From contig JAJPXL010000126.1 in assembly GCA_021205455.1 (NCBI GenBank), positions 1-56,564 on the forward strand: a DNA stretch of 56,564 nt. Direction: 5' to 3'. Source of the DNA: Clostridiales bacterium (lineage in GTDB: Bacteria > Bacillota > Clostridia > Oscillospirales > Oscillospiraceae). The translations under genes and the position numbers were made by a program. The number at the start of each line of letters is the position of its first letter. The first letter of the stretch is position 1. Under the pieces are notes generated by a model that was given only the letters and a program-made list of their open reading frames with translations, did not search any database and was not told the origin of the DNA. This document shows, piece after piece, positions 1 through 10,782 of the stretch.

Positions 1-634
1 GCTCCCAGGCGGCCTTGGTGGTGTAGCCCTCGATGGCGTGGGTCAGGGCGTCCATACCGGTGGCGGCGGTCAGGCCCTTGGGCATGGTGGACATCATGTC
101 GGGGTCCACGATGGCGATGTCGGGAATGTCGTTCACGTCCACGCAGACGAACTTGCGCTTCTTCTGCACGTCGGTGATGACGTAGTTGATGGTGGCCTCA
201 GCCGCGGTGCCGGCGGTGGTGGGGACGGCGATGGTGAACACGGTGCGGTTCTTGGTGGGTGCCACGCCCTCCAGGGAGCGAACGTCAGCGAACTCAGGGT
301 TATTGATGATGATACCGATGGCCTTGCCGGTGTCCATGGAGGAGCCGCCGCCGATGGTGATCATGTAGTCCGCGCCGGAGGCCTTGTAGGCTTCCACACC
401 GGACAGCACGTTCTCAATGGTGGGGTTGGGCTTGATATCGGAGTAGACCTCATAGGCCATGCCCGCCGCGTCCAGCAGCGCGGTCACCTTGGCGGTGACG
501 CCGAACTTGACCAGGTCGGGGTCGGAGGCAATGAACGCCTTCTGGAAGCCCTTGCTCTGGATGATGCCGGGAATCTCCTGAATCGCGCCCTTGCCGTGAT
601 AGGAAATGCCGTTGAGTACAAAACGATTGACCAT
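1..634 (-). CDS. fucO: Iron-containing alcohol dehydrogenase, lactaldehyde reductase (FucO) type; partial, C-terminus beyond window
   Basis: About 211 N-terminal residues are present; the rest lies off the left edge. The family reduces lactaldehyde to 1,2-propanediol with NADH, or oxidises the diol, in the cytosol during fucose/rhamnose fermentation. Visible are the NAD-binding motif IGGGSSMDTGKAIG, the block TTAGTAAEATINYVITD and the first two iron ligands in TGMDALTHAIEGY (Asp and His); the remaining two His would lie outside. The order and wording of these blocks is close to E. coli FucO as I recall it. The ATG at 634 is preceded by AAAGGATG. It is a monocistronic start with its own promoter (see 738-766). 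Other Fe-ADH substrates (butanol, ethanol) cannot be excluded. Confidence 0.88.
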   Translation of the reverse strand, partial: MVNRFVLNGISYHGKGAIQEIPGIIQSKGFQKAFIASDPDLVKFGVTAKVTALLDAAGMAYEVYSDIKPNPTIENVLSGVEAYKASGADYMITIGGGSSMDTGKAIGIIINNPEFADVRSLEGVAPTKNRTVFTIAVPTTAGTAAEATINYVITDVQKKRKFVCVDVNDIPDIAIVDPDMMSTMPKGLTAATGMDALTHAIEGYTTKAAWE

Positions 635-737
635 AGTGATTACATCCTTTCTGCTTTGTCAAAATACGGGGTTTATTTTTGTTTGGGGGGGGGAGGTGCC
701 CTCCGAGCACACTTCTTTTAGTATGCTGTCTTTTATT

Positions 738-766
738 ATAGTAGCACACGGTGTGCCCCCTGTCAA
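738..766 (-). promoter_or_regulatory. Promoter of the fucO-type gene with a palindrome in the spacer
   Basis: On the minus strand, TTGACA (761-766), a 17-bp spacer and TACTAT (738-743) with an extended -10 TGC. The spacer holds a perfect 13-bp palindrome GCACACCGTGTGC (744-756). A repressor bound there would cover both boxes, so the gene is probably tightly controlled. The leader of about 95 nt between this promoter and the start contains a run of C on the transcript strand. The regulator is not identifiable from the window. Confidence 0.75.
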
Positions 767-804
767 GCAGAAAGCGCCGCTCTGCCGCAGAAATCGGCGG
801 CCCG

Positions 805-1608
805 TCAATCCAGGTTCAGACGGGTATCCAGGATGTACCGGGTGATGAGGAAGAAAATCACGGTACCCGCCAGGTAAAGAGCCGCGCTCACCAGCTCCGC
901 CCCTGCGATGGTTGGGACGGCCTCCGCCAGCGTGTCGTACTCCAGCAGCACATTCAGCAGATAGTCCTCGTTCATCAGGCCCAGTAAATTGCTCGCCAAA
1001 TCCCCCAGGGTGGACAGCAGCATAGCGATGGCCAGGTAGGCCAGCGCGCTCATGCCGACCCGGTGATTGCTGGCCATGTGGCCGATGGCCTGGGCCAGAT
1101 AGATCATCTGAATGTTGAACGCAACCGCCGCCAGCATCAGCAGCAGGGTCACAATCGTGATAATCGCCAGGTCGCCTGCCGTGGCTCCGCTCTCCTGGAA
1201 CAGGTAGACGACAGCCTCCGCCAAATCTGACCAGGCCAGTTCCCTTCCCACCACCAGGACAAAGGCCAGCACACCGACCACGCCGCTGACCACCATGACC
1301 ACCAGCGCCGCCAGCCCTTTGGACAGAATCAGCGCGCCGGTCTTCACTGGCAGGGTGAACATCAGATAGCCTTCGCTTTTCAGCAGACCGTTGTAGAACC
1401 GCTGCACAATCAGCACGATGCAGAGGACGACCATGGCAATCAGCACCCCCACCAGCGCCATCAACAGCAGGCCAAAGGTCACATTGCTGTCCAAATCCAT
1501 GGAGATGGCAAAGCCATTCAGCGCCGCTAATACCAGCACAATGCCCCAGAGGGGCAGGAAGTTGCGCATCATGTAGCGCAGCTCCAGCTTACACAATTTT
1601 CCAAACAT
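805..1608 (-). CDS. ABC-2 type transporter permease, partner of the adjacent ATPase
   Basis: A 267-residue integral membrane protein with about six hydrophobic segments (near residues 17-37, 45-72, 95-125, 145-170, 175-200 and 230-258). It is the membrane half of an ABC-2 exporter; its ATPase is 16 bp upstream and a YtrA-type GntR regulator heads the operon. Such GntR/ABC modules respond to cell-envelope-active compounds in Bacillus (YtrABCDEF), but the cargo here is unknown. The short N-terminus MFGKLCKLELRYMMRN is typical of this permease class. Downstream on the minus strand, 774-801 can form a weak GC hairpin, a possible terminator. It was not assigned to a named family beyond ABC-2. Confidence 0.82.
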   Translation of the reverse strand: MFGKLCKLELRYMMRNFLPLWGIVLVLAALNGFAISMDLDSNVTFGLLLMALVGVLIAMVVLCIVLIVQRFYNGLLKSEGYLMFTLPVKTGALILSKGLAALVVMVVSGVVGVLAFVLVVGRELAWSDLAEAVVYLFQESGATAGDLAIITIVTLLLMLAAVAFNIQMIYLAQAIGHMASNHRVGMSALAYLAIAMLLSTLGDLASNLLGLMNEDYLLNVLLEYDTLAEAVPTIAGAELVSAALYLAGTVIFFLITRYILDTRLNLD

Positions 1609-1624
1609 AACGCTTCCCCCTCTC

Positions 1625-2326
1625 TCAAATCATGCGGAACATGGCCCGGAACAGCTCGTCCACGCTTATGCCTTCCCGCTCCCGGATGTTGTCCACCGTG
1701 TCGTAGAGGACGATGCGCCCCTCCTGGAGGAATACGGCCTCGTCCAGCACCCGCTCCACGTCGGCAATCAGGTGGGTGGAAATCAGGACGGTACCCTCCG
1801 GGTTGTAGTTGGACAGAATCGTATCCATAATGTAGTCCCGGGCGGCGGGGTCCACCCCGGCGATGGGCTCGTCCAGCAGGTAGAGCTTGGCCTGGCGGCT
1901 CATCACCAGCACCAGCTGCATCTTCTCCAGGGTGCCCTTGCTCATGGTTTTGATGCTCATGTTGGGCGCAATGTGGAGGTTCTCGCACATGGCCTCCGCC
2001 CTGGCCCGGTCAAAGTCGGCGTAAAAGTCCTGGAACAGGTCCAGCACCTGCCCCACCTTCATCCACTCCGCCAGATAGGTGCGGTCCGGCAGGTAGCTGA
2101 CGATGGATTTCGTATAAACACCCGGCGCTGTGCCGTCAATCTCCACCACGCCCGCGTCGGGCTGGAGCAGGCCGTTTAAGAGCTTAATCAGGGTCGTCTT
2201 GCCCGCCCCGTTGGGGCCCAGTAGGCCCACGATGCGGCCCGGCTGCAGGTCCAGATTCACATCCAAAAGGGCAGCCTGCCTGTCGTAGGATTTGGTCACG
2301 CCGGAAAGGTGTACCAGTTCATTCAT
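1625..2326 (-). CDS. ABC transporter ATP-binding protein (YtrB-like)
   Basis: A 233-residue ATPase that should energise the downstream permease. Walker A is GPNGAGKTTL near residue 37 and Walker B is LYLLDEPIAGVDP near residue 150. The signature loop reads MSKGTLEKMQL instead of LSGGQ, a deviation shared by many YtrB/EcsA-like exporters. Its start overlaps the end of the GntR gene by 8 bp, so the two are translationally coupled. The switch region ends with STHLIADVE, the H-loop histidine being visible. Export of a peptide or envelope-active compound is inferred from the GntR linkage only. Confidence 0.88.
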   Translation of the reverse strand: MNELVHLSGVTKSYDRQAALLDVNLDLQPGRIVGLLGPNGAGKTTLIKLLNGLLQPDAGVVEIDGTAPGVYTKSIVSYLPDRTYLAEWMKVGQVLDLFQDFYADFDRARAEAMCENLHIAPNMSIKTMSKGTLEKMQLVLVMSRQAKLYLLDEPIAGVDPAARDYIMDTILSNYNPEGTVLISTHLIADVERVLDEAVFLQEGRIVLYDTVDNIREREGISVDELFRAMFRMI

Positions 2327-2684
2327 AAGGATTCTCCTCCTTCAATTTTTGCTGCGCCTGAGCAGCGGTGTAGCCCAGCCGCTCCATGCCCCGGCAAAAC
2401 TCCTCCATGAGTTGTGCCGCCAGCTGGCCGCGTACCTCCTCGATCTGTCGGGCATCGGATGTCACCAGCCGCCCGGCGGTCCGGTTGCTCTCCACCAGGC
2501 CGTCCTTTTCCAGCTCTGACAGGGCCCGCTGCATGGTGTTGGGGTTGACCCCCGCCTCCGCCGCCAGCTCCCGCACGGTGGGGAACCGGCTGCCCATGGG
2601 GTATTGGCCGGTGACGATGCGTCGGGTCAGCTCCTCCTTCAGCTGGAGCCAAATCGGGCGGTCCGATGATAGCTTCCATTCCAT
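2319..2684 (-). CDS. GntR family transcriptional regulator, YtrA subfamily
   Basis: A 121-residue protein with only the winged helix-turn-helix of the GntR family (residues about 10-78, with RFPTVRELAAEAGVNPNTMQ as the HTH) and a short alpha-helical tail (about 85-121) instead of a large effector domain. This is the YtrA layout, typical of repressors of their own ABC operon. The ATG is preceded by AAGGAGGTGA, one of the best ribosome sites in the window. A 10-bp-arm inverted repeat overlaps the -10 box upstream (2698-2723), consistent with autoregulation. Ligand unknown. Confidence 0.92.
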   Translation of the reverse strand: MEWKLSSDRPIWLQLKEELTRRIVTGQYPMGSRFPTVRELAAEAGVNPNTMQRALSELEKDGLVESNRTAGRLVTSDARQIEEVRGQLAAQLMEEFCRGMERLGYTAAQAQQKLKEENPYE

Positions 2685-2697
2685 TGTCTCACCTCCT

Positions 2698-2746
2698 TAT
2701 TGTATTAGGTTAATAATACAATAGCACACACGGTTCCCTTTGTCAA
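2698..2746 (-). promoter_or_regulatory. Promoter and operator of the GntR/ABC operon
   Basis: Minus strand: TTGACA (2741-2746), 17 bp, TATTGT (2718-2723). A perfect inverted repeat with arms TATTGTATTA and TAATACAATA (2698-2707 and 2714-2723) separated by 6 bp covers the -10 box and the likely start of transcription. The half-site and spacing resemble operators described for YtrA-type GntR repressors. Binding by the protein encoded at 2319-2684 is inferred. Confidence 0.82.
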
Positions 2747-2781
2747 TAGGAAATTGAAAAAATTTTGCCCGGGTGAAACCG

Positions 2782-2810
2782 TTGACTTTCCCCATCGGTG
2801 CGGGTATAGT
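2782..2810 (+). promoter_or_regulatory. Promoter of the HAD hydrolase gene
   Basis: TTGACT (2782-2787), 17-bp spacer, TATAGT (2805-2810). It is divergent from the GntR/ABC promoter, the two -35 boxes being about 35 bp apart. Confidence 0.7.
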
Positions 2811-2844
2811 GGAGGAAAGACCGCTTCCCGCAGGAGGTACCGCT

Positions 2845-3741
2845 ATGAAGCCATTTGAGCGCCGACAGAAAGAAAGCCAGCCCGTGCTGGCCATCTGCTA
2901 CGATTTTGACAAGACCCTGTCGCCGGACGATATGCAGGCCCAGGGCTACATCCAGTCAGTGGGCTACGACGTGGAGCAGTTCTGGGCGGAGACCAACGCC
3001 TTCGCCCAGAAGTACGATATGGACAGTAACCTGTCCTATATGTACAAGATGGTGCAAAAAGCCAGGGAGAAGCAGCTCCCCTTCACCCGCTCGTCCCTGA
3101 TGGAGTACGGGGCAAAGGTGCAGCTTTTCCCCGGCGTGGAGGGCTGGTTCGACCGGATGCGGGCCTATGGGCAGGCCCAAGGGGTCATTGTGGAGCACTA
3201 CATCATCTCCTCCGGGCTGAAGGAGATGATCGAGGGCTCCTCCATCGCCCGGCAGGGGGCGTTTGAGAAGATTTACGCCAGCTCCTTCTATTTTAATGAG
3301 CAGGGGGAGGCGGAGTGGCCCGCCCAGGCCATCAACTACACCAGCAAGACCCAGTTCCTGTTCCGCATCAAGAAGGGGGTGCTGGACGTGAACGACGCCG
3401 CTGTAAACGACTACTTCCCTCCGGAGGCGGTGCGGGTGCCCTTCCGCAACATGGTCTACATCGGGGACAGCGTCACCGACATCCCCTGCATGAAGCTGGT
3501 GAACTCCTATGGCGGCCACGCCATCGGCGTCTACGACCCGGACACCGGCGACCGGGCCAGGGTGTTCCGGATGATGGGGGACGACCGCATCCGCTACTTC
3601 GCCCCCGCCGACTATCGGGAAGGCACTCGGCTGGACGGCCTGATGAAGGCCATCATCCGCAAGACGGCGGCCTATGAGCCCCTGGAGGAGCAGCACTGGG
3701 AGGACGTGACTGCCTCCGCCGGGTCGCCTGCCGGGGTGTGA
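2845..3741 (+). CDS. HAD superfamily hydrolase (phosphatase-like)
   Basis: A 298-residue cytosolic protein. HAD motif I is DFDKTLSPDD near residue 20 (nucleophile and acid/base Asp), motif II lies in IISSGLKEMIEG near 120, and motif IV is YIGDSVTDIPCMKLV near 210, giving the Mg-binding aspartates. The insertion of about 90 residues between motifs I and II is a helical cap. The ATG at 2845 is chosen because GGAGG lies 8 bp upstream and the HAD fold starts directly after it; the frame stays open further upstream but without a ribosome site. The substrate is unknown; the SSG motif II is like phosphoserine-phosphatase-type enzymes. Confidence 0.8.
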   Translation: MKPFERRQKESQPVLAICYDFDKTLSPDDMQAQGYIQSVGYDVEQFWAETNAFAQKYDMDSNLSYMYKMVQKAREKQLPFTRSSLMEYGAKVQLFPGVEGWFDRMRAYGQAQGVIVEHYIISSGLKEMIEGSSIARQGAFEKIYASSFYFNEQGEAEWPAQAINYTSKTQFLFRIKKGVLDVNDAAVNDYFPPEAVRVPFRNMVYIGDSVTDIPCMKLVNSYGGHAIGVYDPDTGDRARVFRMMGDDRIRYFAPADYREGTRLDGLMKAIIRKTAAYEPLEEQHWEDVTASAGSPAGV

Positions 3742-3769
3742 GGCCGCGTTGAAATGCGGGGCCATTTTT
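3742..3769 (+). terminator. Possible weak terminator after the HAD gene
   Basis: GGCCGC pairs imperfectly with GCGGGGCC around an AT-rich loop and is followed by ATTTTT. Confidence 0.4.
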
Positions 3770-3779
3770 CAGGAACCGC

Positions 3780-3808
3780 TTGTCTCTTGGGAACAAATGT
3801 GCTATACT
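3780..3808 (+). promoter_or_regulatory. Promoter of pyrE
   Basis: TTGTCT (3780-3785), 17 bp, TATACT (3803-3808), with about 45 bp of leader before the pyrE start. No pyrimidine attenuator (PyrR-type) hairpin could be recognised in so short a leader. Confidence 0.7.
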
Positions 3809-3860
3809 GTACCCGATGTGAATTTCCCGACCAGGATGAATTGAGAAGGAGTGCTTCGTT

Positions 3861-4535
3861 ATGACCTACAAAGAGGAATTTATCACCTTCATGGTACGCT
3901 CCGGCGTGCTGACCTTCGGCGATTTTACCACAAAGAGCGGCCGCAAAACCCCTTACTTTATCAACACCGGCAACTATAAAACCGGCGCCCAGGCCGCCAA
4001 GCTGGGGGACTACTACGCCGCCTGCCTGAAGGAGAACCTGGGCCAGGAGGTCACCGCCCTGTTCGGTCCCGCCTACAAGGGCATCCCCCTGGTGGTCACC
4101 GCCTCCGCCAGCCTGTACCGCAACTATGGCATCGACCTGCCCTACTGCTTCAACCGCAAGGAGGCCAAGGACCACGGCGAGGGCGGCAGCATGGTGGGCT
4201 ACAAGCCCCAGGACGGGGACGTGATCGCCATTGTGGAGGACGTAGTCACCGCCGGCACCGCCGTCCGGGAGAGCATCGAACTGTTCAAGCACGTTGCCGA
4301 CGCGAAGCTGGCCTACCTGTTCGTCAGCGTGGACCGGATGGAGCGTGGCACCAGAGACTGCTCCACCCTGGACGAGCTGCGGCAGGACTACGGCATCAAG
4401 GTCTGCCCCATCGTCACCGTAAAGGAAATCATCGCCTTCCTCCACAACCGCCCCATCGACGGCAAGGTCTACATTGACGACGCCATGAAGGCCCGCATGG
4501 AGGCCTATCTGGCGCAGTACGGCGCAAAGGCGTAA
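3861..4535 (+). CDS. pyrE: Orotate phosphoribosyltransferase
   Basis: A 224-residue enzyme that joins orotate to PRPP to make OMP in de novo UMP synthesis. The PRPP-binding loop IVEDVVTAGTAV is near residue 130, and FTTKSGRKTPYFINTG near residues 25-40 is the conserved N-terminal block that contacts orotate. GPAYKGIPL carries the catalytic-loop lysine region. AAGGAG lies 9 bp before the ATG. Unlike most Firmicutes it is not next to pyrF, carB or pyrB; it stands alone 47 bp ahead of uvrB and may be co-transcribed with it. The length is slightly above the usual 205-215. Confidence 0.95.
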   Translation: MTYKEEFITFMVRSGVLTFGDFTTKSGRKTPYFINTGNYKTGAQAAKLGDYYAACLKENLGQEVTALFGPAYKGIPLVVTASASLYRNYGIDLPYCFNRKEAKDHGEGGSMVGYKPQDGDVIAIVEDVVTAGTAVRESIELFKHVADAKLAYLFVSVDRMERGTRDCSTLDELRQDYGIKVCPIVTVKEIIAFLHNRPIDGKVYIDDAMKARMEAYLAQYGAKA

Positions 4536-4582
4536 GCTGCCCTTTGCACACTTCCGCACTTCACCACGGGAGGTGAATCCTC

Positions 4583-6556
4583 TTGCCCCCTTTCAAAGTA
4601 CACGCCCCCTTTGAGCCCTCCGGCGACCAGCCGGAGGCCATTGCCGCCCTGGCCCAGGGGGTGGAGCTGGGGCTGGATGAGCAGACCCTGCTGGGCGTCA
4701 CCGGCTCCGGCAAGACCTTCACCATGGCCAAGGTCATTGAGCAGGTGCAGCGCCCCACCCTGGTGCTGGCTCACAACAAGACCCTGGCCGCCCAGCTCTG
4801 CGCGGAGTTTAAGGAGTTCTTCCCGGAGAACGCGGTGGAGTACTTCGTCTCCTACTATGACTACTACCAGCCGGAGGCGTACATTCCCCACACCGACACC
4901 TTCATTGAAAAGGACGCCAGCGTCAACGACGAAATTGACCGCCTCCGCTCCTCCGCCACCTCCGCCCTGTTCGAGCGGGAGGACGTGATTGTGGTGGCCT
5001 CCGTCTCCTGCATCTACGGCCTGGGCGACCCCATTGACTACAAAAACATGGTCATCAGCCTCCGCACCGGCATGGAGTATGGCCGGGACGCTTTGCTGAG
5101 CAAGCTGATTGAGATACGCTACGAGCGCAACGACATCGCCTTTGAGCGCAATATGTTCCGCGTCCGGGGGGACACGGTGGAGATTTTCCCGGTGTACGCC
5201 AAGGACCACGCCATCCGCGTGGAGTTCTGGGGGGACGAAATCGACCGCATCAGCGAGGTCAACGTGGTCACCGGCACCCCCACCCGCATCCTGAACCATG
5301 TGGCCATCTACCCCGCCAGCCACTATGTCACCTCCAAGGAGAAGCTGGCGAAGGCGCTGGTGGAGATAGAGCGTGAGATGTGGGAGCGGGTAGCCTTTTT
5401 CGAGGCCCAGGGCAAGGCGGTGGAGGCCCAGCGCATCCGCCAGCGCACCCAGTACGACATGGAGATGATTCGGGAGCTGGGCTACTGCCAGGGCATCGAA
5501 AACTATTCCCGGGTGATTTCCGACCGGCCTGAAGGCTCCCCGCCCCTGACGCTGCTGGACTATTTCCCGAAGAATTTTCTGATGTTCATTGACGAGAGCC
5601 ACGTCACCCTCCCCCAGGTGCGGGCCATGTACAACGGCGACCATCAGCGGAAAACCACCCTGGTGGACTACGGCTTCCGCCTGCCCTGCGCCTATGACAA
5701 CCGCCCCCTGAAATTTGACGAGTTCCAGGAGCGCATCAACCAGGTGATTTACGTCTCCGCCACCCCCGGCAAGTACGAGCAGGAGCGCTCCGGCCAGGTG
5801 GTGGAGCAGCTCATCCGGCCCACCGGCCTGCTGGACCCGGAAATCGAGGTGCGCCCGGTGGAGGGCCAGATCGACGACCTGATCGGGGAAATCAACCTGC
5901 GCATCGAGCGGAAGGAGCGGGTGCTGGTCACCACCCTGACCATCAAAATGGCGGAGGACTTGACGGAATACCTCCGCTCCTCCGGCATCAAGGCGAAGTA
6001 TATGCACCACTCCATTGAGACCATCGAGCGGACGGAGATGATACGCGACCTGCGGCTGGGCACCTTCGACGTGCTGGTGGGCATCAACCTGCTCCGGGAG
6101 GGGCTGGATATGCCGGAGGTCAGCCTGGTGGTCATTCTGGACGCGGACAAGGAGGGCTTCCTGCGCTCCGGCACCTCCCTGATTCAGACCATCGGCCGGG
6201 CCGCCCGGAACGCCCAGGGTAAGGTCATCCTCTACGCAGACACCGTCACCCCGTCCATGGCCTACGCCATGGATGAGACTGCCCGCCGCCGGGAGGCTCA
6301 GGACGCCTACAACAAGGCCCACGGCATCGTCCCCAAAACCATCAAAAAGGATGTTCGGGAGCTGCTGGAAATCTCCAAGGCGGTGGAGGACACCGACGAT
6401 TTCAGCGGCAAGCAGATGACCCAGGCCGAGATAAAGGCCGCCATCGAGAAGCTGGAGAAGCAGATGCGCAAGGCCGCCCAGCAGCTGGAGTTCGAGCTGG
6501 CCGCCGCGCTGCGGGACCAAATCATCGAGCTGCGGGGGAAATTGAAGAAGAACTGA
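4583..6556 (+). CDS. uvrB: UvrABC system protein B
   Basis: A 657-residue damage-recognition helicase of nucleotide excision repair. Walker A is [12 protein letters not shown] near residue 40, the beta-hairpin region is [16 protein letters not shown] near 93-108, the DEAD-like box is MFIDESH near 338, and the C-terminal UVR motif (about 615-650) binds UvrC. The start is a TTG (4583): GGGAGGTGAA lies 7 bp upstream, and the protein then begins [17 protein letters not shown] as UvrB proteins do; no ATG fits. uvrA follows after 36 bp, so this is the usual uvrBA operon. No LexA-type box (GAAC-N4-GTTC) was seen in the 47 bp upstream. Confidence 0.97.
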   Translation: MPPFKVHAPFEPSGDQPEAIAALAQGVELGLDEQTLLGVTGSGKTFTMAKVIEQVQRPTLVLAHNKTLAAQLCAEFKEFFPENAVEYFVSYYDYYQPEAYIPHTDTFIEKDASVNDEIDRLRSSATSALFEREDVIVVASVSCIYGLGDPIDYKNMVISLRTGMEYGRDALLSKLIEIRYERNDIAFERNMFRVRGDTVEIFPVYAKDHAIRVEFWGDEIDRISEVNVVTGTPTRILNHVAIYPASHYVTSKEKLAKALVEIEREMWERVAFFEAQGKAVEAQRIRQRTQYDMEMIRELGYCQGIENYSRVISDRPEGSPPLTLLDYFPKNFLMFIDESHVTLPQVRAMYNGDHQRKTTLVDYGFRLPCAYDNRPLKFDEFQERINQVIYVSATPGKYEQERSGQVVEQLIRPTGLLDPEIEVRPVEGQIDDLIGEINLRIERKERVLVTTLTIKMAEDLTEYLRSSGIKAKYMHHSIETIERTEMIRDLRLGTFDVLVGINLLREGLDMPEVSLVVILDADKEGFLRSGTSLIQTIGRAARNAQGKVILYADTVTPSMAYAMDETARRREAQDAYNKAHGIVPKTIKKDVRELLEISKAVEDTDDFSGKQMTQAEIKAAIEKLEKQMRKAAQQLEFELAAALRDQIIELRGKLKKN

Positions 6557-6592
6557 CCCGCAAATCGGGCGCAGTAAGGAGCTTCACCATTC

Positions 6593-9430
<2,838 letters not shown>

Positions 9431-9433
9431 GCT

Positions 9434-9781
9434 ATGAATTATATGGAACAATTTCAGATGCAGCAAATCGGCCTGGCCTATGACGAATTCCGGCCGGAGT
9501 TTGCCGCCAGGCTGTTCCCCGGCGGGCTGGGGGAGGCCGCCGGGCTGGCAAAACGGCTGGCGCCCCTGTTCTTCCCCAACACCGACTGGGTGGCGGAGCA
9601 TTATCAGACCTGCTTTCAGTTCTACAGCACCTACGCCCTGGACCGGCTGATGGGCTATGACGACGGCTATGCCGAGCAGGACTGCAAGAATAAGTTCACC
9701 GGCCTTTCTCCCCTGACGCTGCACTGCGCGGTGGAGCATTGCCAGGCCCAACTCCGCCGGGCCTTCCCCACCCTGTCCTGA
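9434..9781 (+). CDS. Hypothetical protein downstream of uvrA
   Basis: A 115-residue soluble protein, not recognised. Its ATG is 4 bp after the uvrA stop, with GACAGGGAG as the ribosome site inside the uvrA end, so it is expressed with uvrBA. It is aromatic-rich (FFPNTDWVAEHYQTCFQFYS), predicted mostly helical, with two cysteines near residues 56 and 80; there is no signal peptide or membrane segment. No motif points to a function. Its tight coupling could mean an accessory role in repair, but it could equally be a passenger. Confidence 0.65.
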   Translation: MNYMEQFQMQQIGLAYDEFRPEFAARLFPGGLGEAAGLAKRLAPLFFPNTDWVAEHYQTCFQFYSTYALDRLMGYDDGYAEQDCKNKFTGLSPLTLHCAVEHCQAQLRRAFPTLS

Positions 9782-9843
9782 GCGGCGCTAATAAGCGCGC
9801 TCCACTGGGCATCCGCATCACAGAAAGAAAGGATTCCTTGTTT

Positions 9844-10344
9844 ATGATTGCTGCGATCCAGAGCCTGTGGGCTTGGTTCACCTCTACCATCGCCGGTAAG
9901 GTCCTCATCTCCTGCTTCGTCTCCATGCTGCCGGTGGTAGAGCTGCGGGGCGGCATCCCCATCGCGGTGGGGTTCGGGCTTGCGCCAAGGCTGGCCATCC
10001 CCATCTGCATCATCGGGAACTGCATCCCCATCATCCCCATTTTGATTCTGTTCCAGCGGGTGCTGCGGTGGATGCGCCACCGGGGCGGCGTGGTGGGCCG
10101 CTTCGCCCTGTGGCTTGAGCGCCACTGCACGAAGCACCGGGGCTTTCTGGACCGCTATGCGGGGGTCGCCCTGTTTGTCCTGACCGCCGTCCCGCTGCCC
10201 GGCACCGGCGCCTGGACCGCCTCCATGCTGGCCGCCCTGGCCGGGGTGCGCATCCGCAACGCCGCCCCCGCCATCACCCTGGGGGTGCTGGCCGCGGGGG
10301 CCATCGTCAGCGTTGTCAGCTACGGCGTGGCGTCGCTGTTTTGA
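9844..10344 (+). CDS. Small multidrug-export family membrane protein (COG2426-like)
   Basis: A 166-residue integral membrane protein of four or five hydrophobic helices. The block VELRGGIPIAVGFG near residues 36-49 is the hallmark of the Sm_multidrug_ex (PF06695) family; VPLPGTGAWTASMLAAL near 120 is a second conserved stretch. The family name comes from weak annotation and transport of drugs has not been established for most members. The ATG at 9844 is used because the helix begins at once and AAAGGA lies about 10 bp before it. It is 62 bp from the previous gene and probably part of the same long transcript. Confidence 0.8.
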   Translation: MIAAIQSLWAWFTSTIAGKVLISCFVSMLPVVELRGGIPIAVGFGLAPRLAIPICIIGNCIPIIPILILFQRVLRWMRHRGGVVGRFALWLERHCTKHRGFLDRYAGVALFVLTAVPLPGTGAWTASMLAALAGVRIRNAAPAITLGVLAAGAIVSVVSYGVASLF

Positions 10345-10393
10345 CTCCTTTCTGACCCTTCCATATCGGTTCTTCCAAAACACGCGCAATCTG

Positions 10394-10422
10394 CCCCCAG
10401 AGTGCATAGGATGCTTTGGGGG
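10394..10422 (+). promoter_or_regulatory. Hairpin overlapping a ribosome binding site
   Basis: CCCCCA (10394-10399) can pair with TGGGGG (10417-10422), which overlaps the GGGGGTGA Shine-Dalgarno stretch of the small gene at 10432. Folding would hide the ribosome site. No U-run follows, so it is not a terminator. Confidence 0.45.
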
Positions 10423-10431
10423 TGACGATTT

Positions 10432-10749
10432 ATGCTGACTGCACTGCTGGCGCTGGGGACGGCCTTTGGCCTTTGCTGCCTGGTGTGGGTGATTTACGGC
10501 TGGCTGGTGCTGGGCGGGGCGCGGGGGAGCGGCGTCTCTGTCCGGCTCTCCGCCGCCGGGAACGGCGTGAAGGCCGAGGCCACGCTCCGCGCTCTGGGCT
10601 GGCTGGCCGCTACCGGCCTGCTGAACGCCCGCGTTGAAGTGACGGACGACGGCCTGACGGAGGAGGGGCGCGCCCGCCTGCTGCGGGCCGCCCGGGGGAA
10701 GCCCCACATATTGATACGAAGGCCGCAGCCGGATTCGGAACACCGCTGA
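10432..10749 (+). CDS. Hypothetical protein with one N-terminal membrane helix
   Basis: A 105-residue protein with a single hydrophobic helix (residues about 2-28) followed by a basic, glycine- and alanine-rich cytosolic part with LTEEGRARLLRAARGK. Not recognised as a named family. The ribosome site GGGGGTGA lies 7 bp before the ATG, inside a possible hairpin. It is separated by 33 bp from recD2 and runs in the same direction. Codon use matches the neighbours and the frame is intact, which supports a real gene, but there is no functional clue. Confidence 0.55.
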   Translation: MLTALLALGTAFGLCCLVWVIYGWLVLGGARGSGVSVRLSAAGNGVKAEATLRALGWLAATGLLNARVEVTDDGLTEEGRARLLRAARGKPHILIRRPQPDSEHR

Positions 10750-10782
10750 ATCTCCGGCGCGGCAGTTAGGATGGTGAACGCA

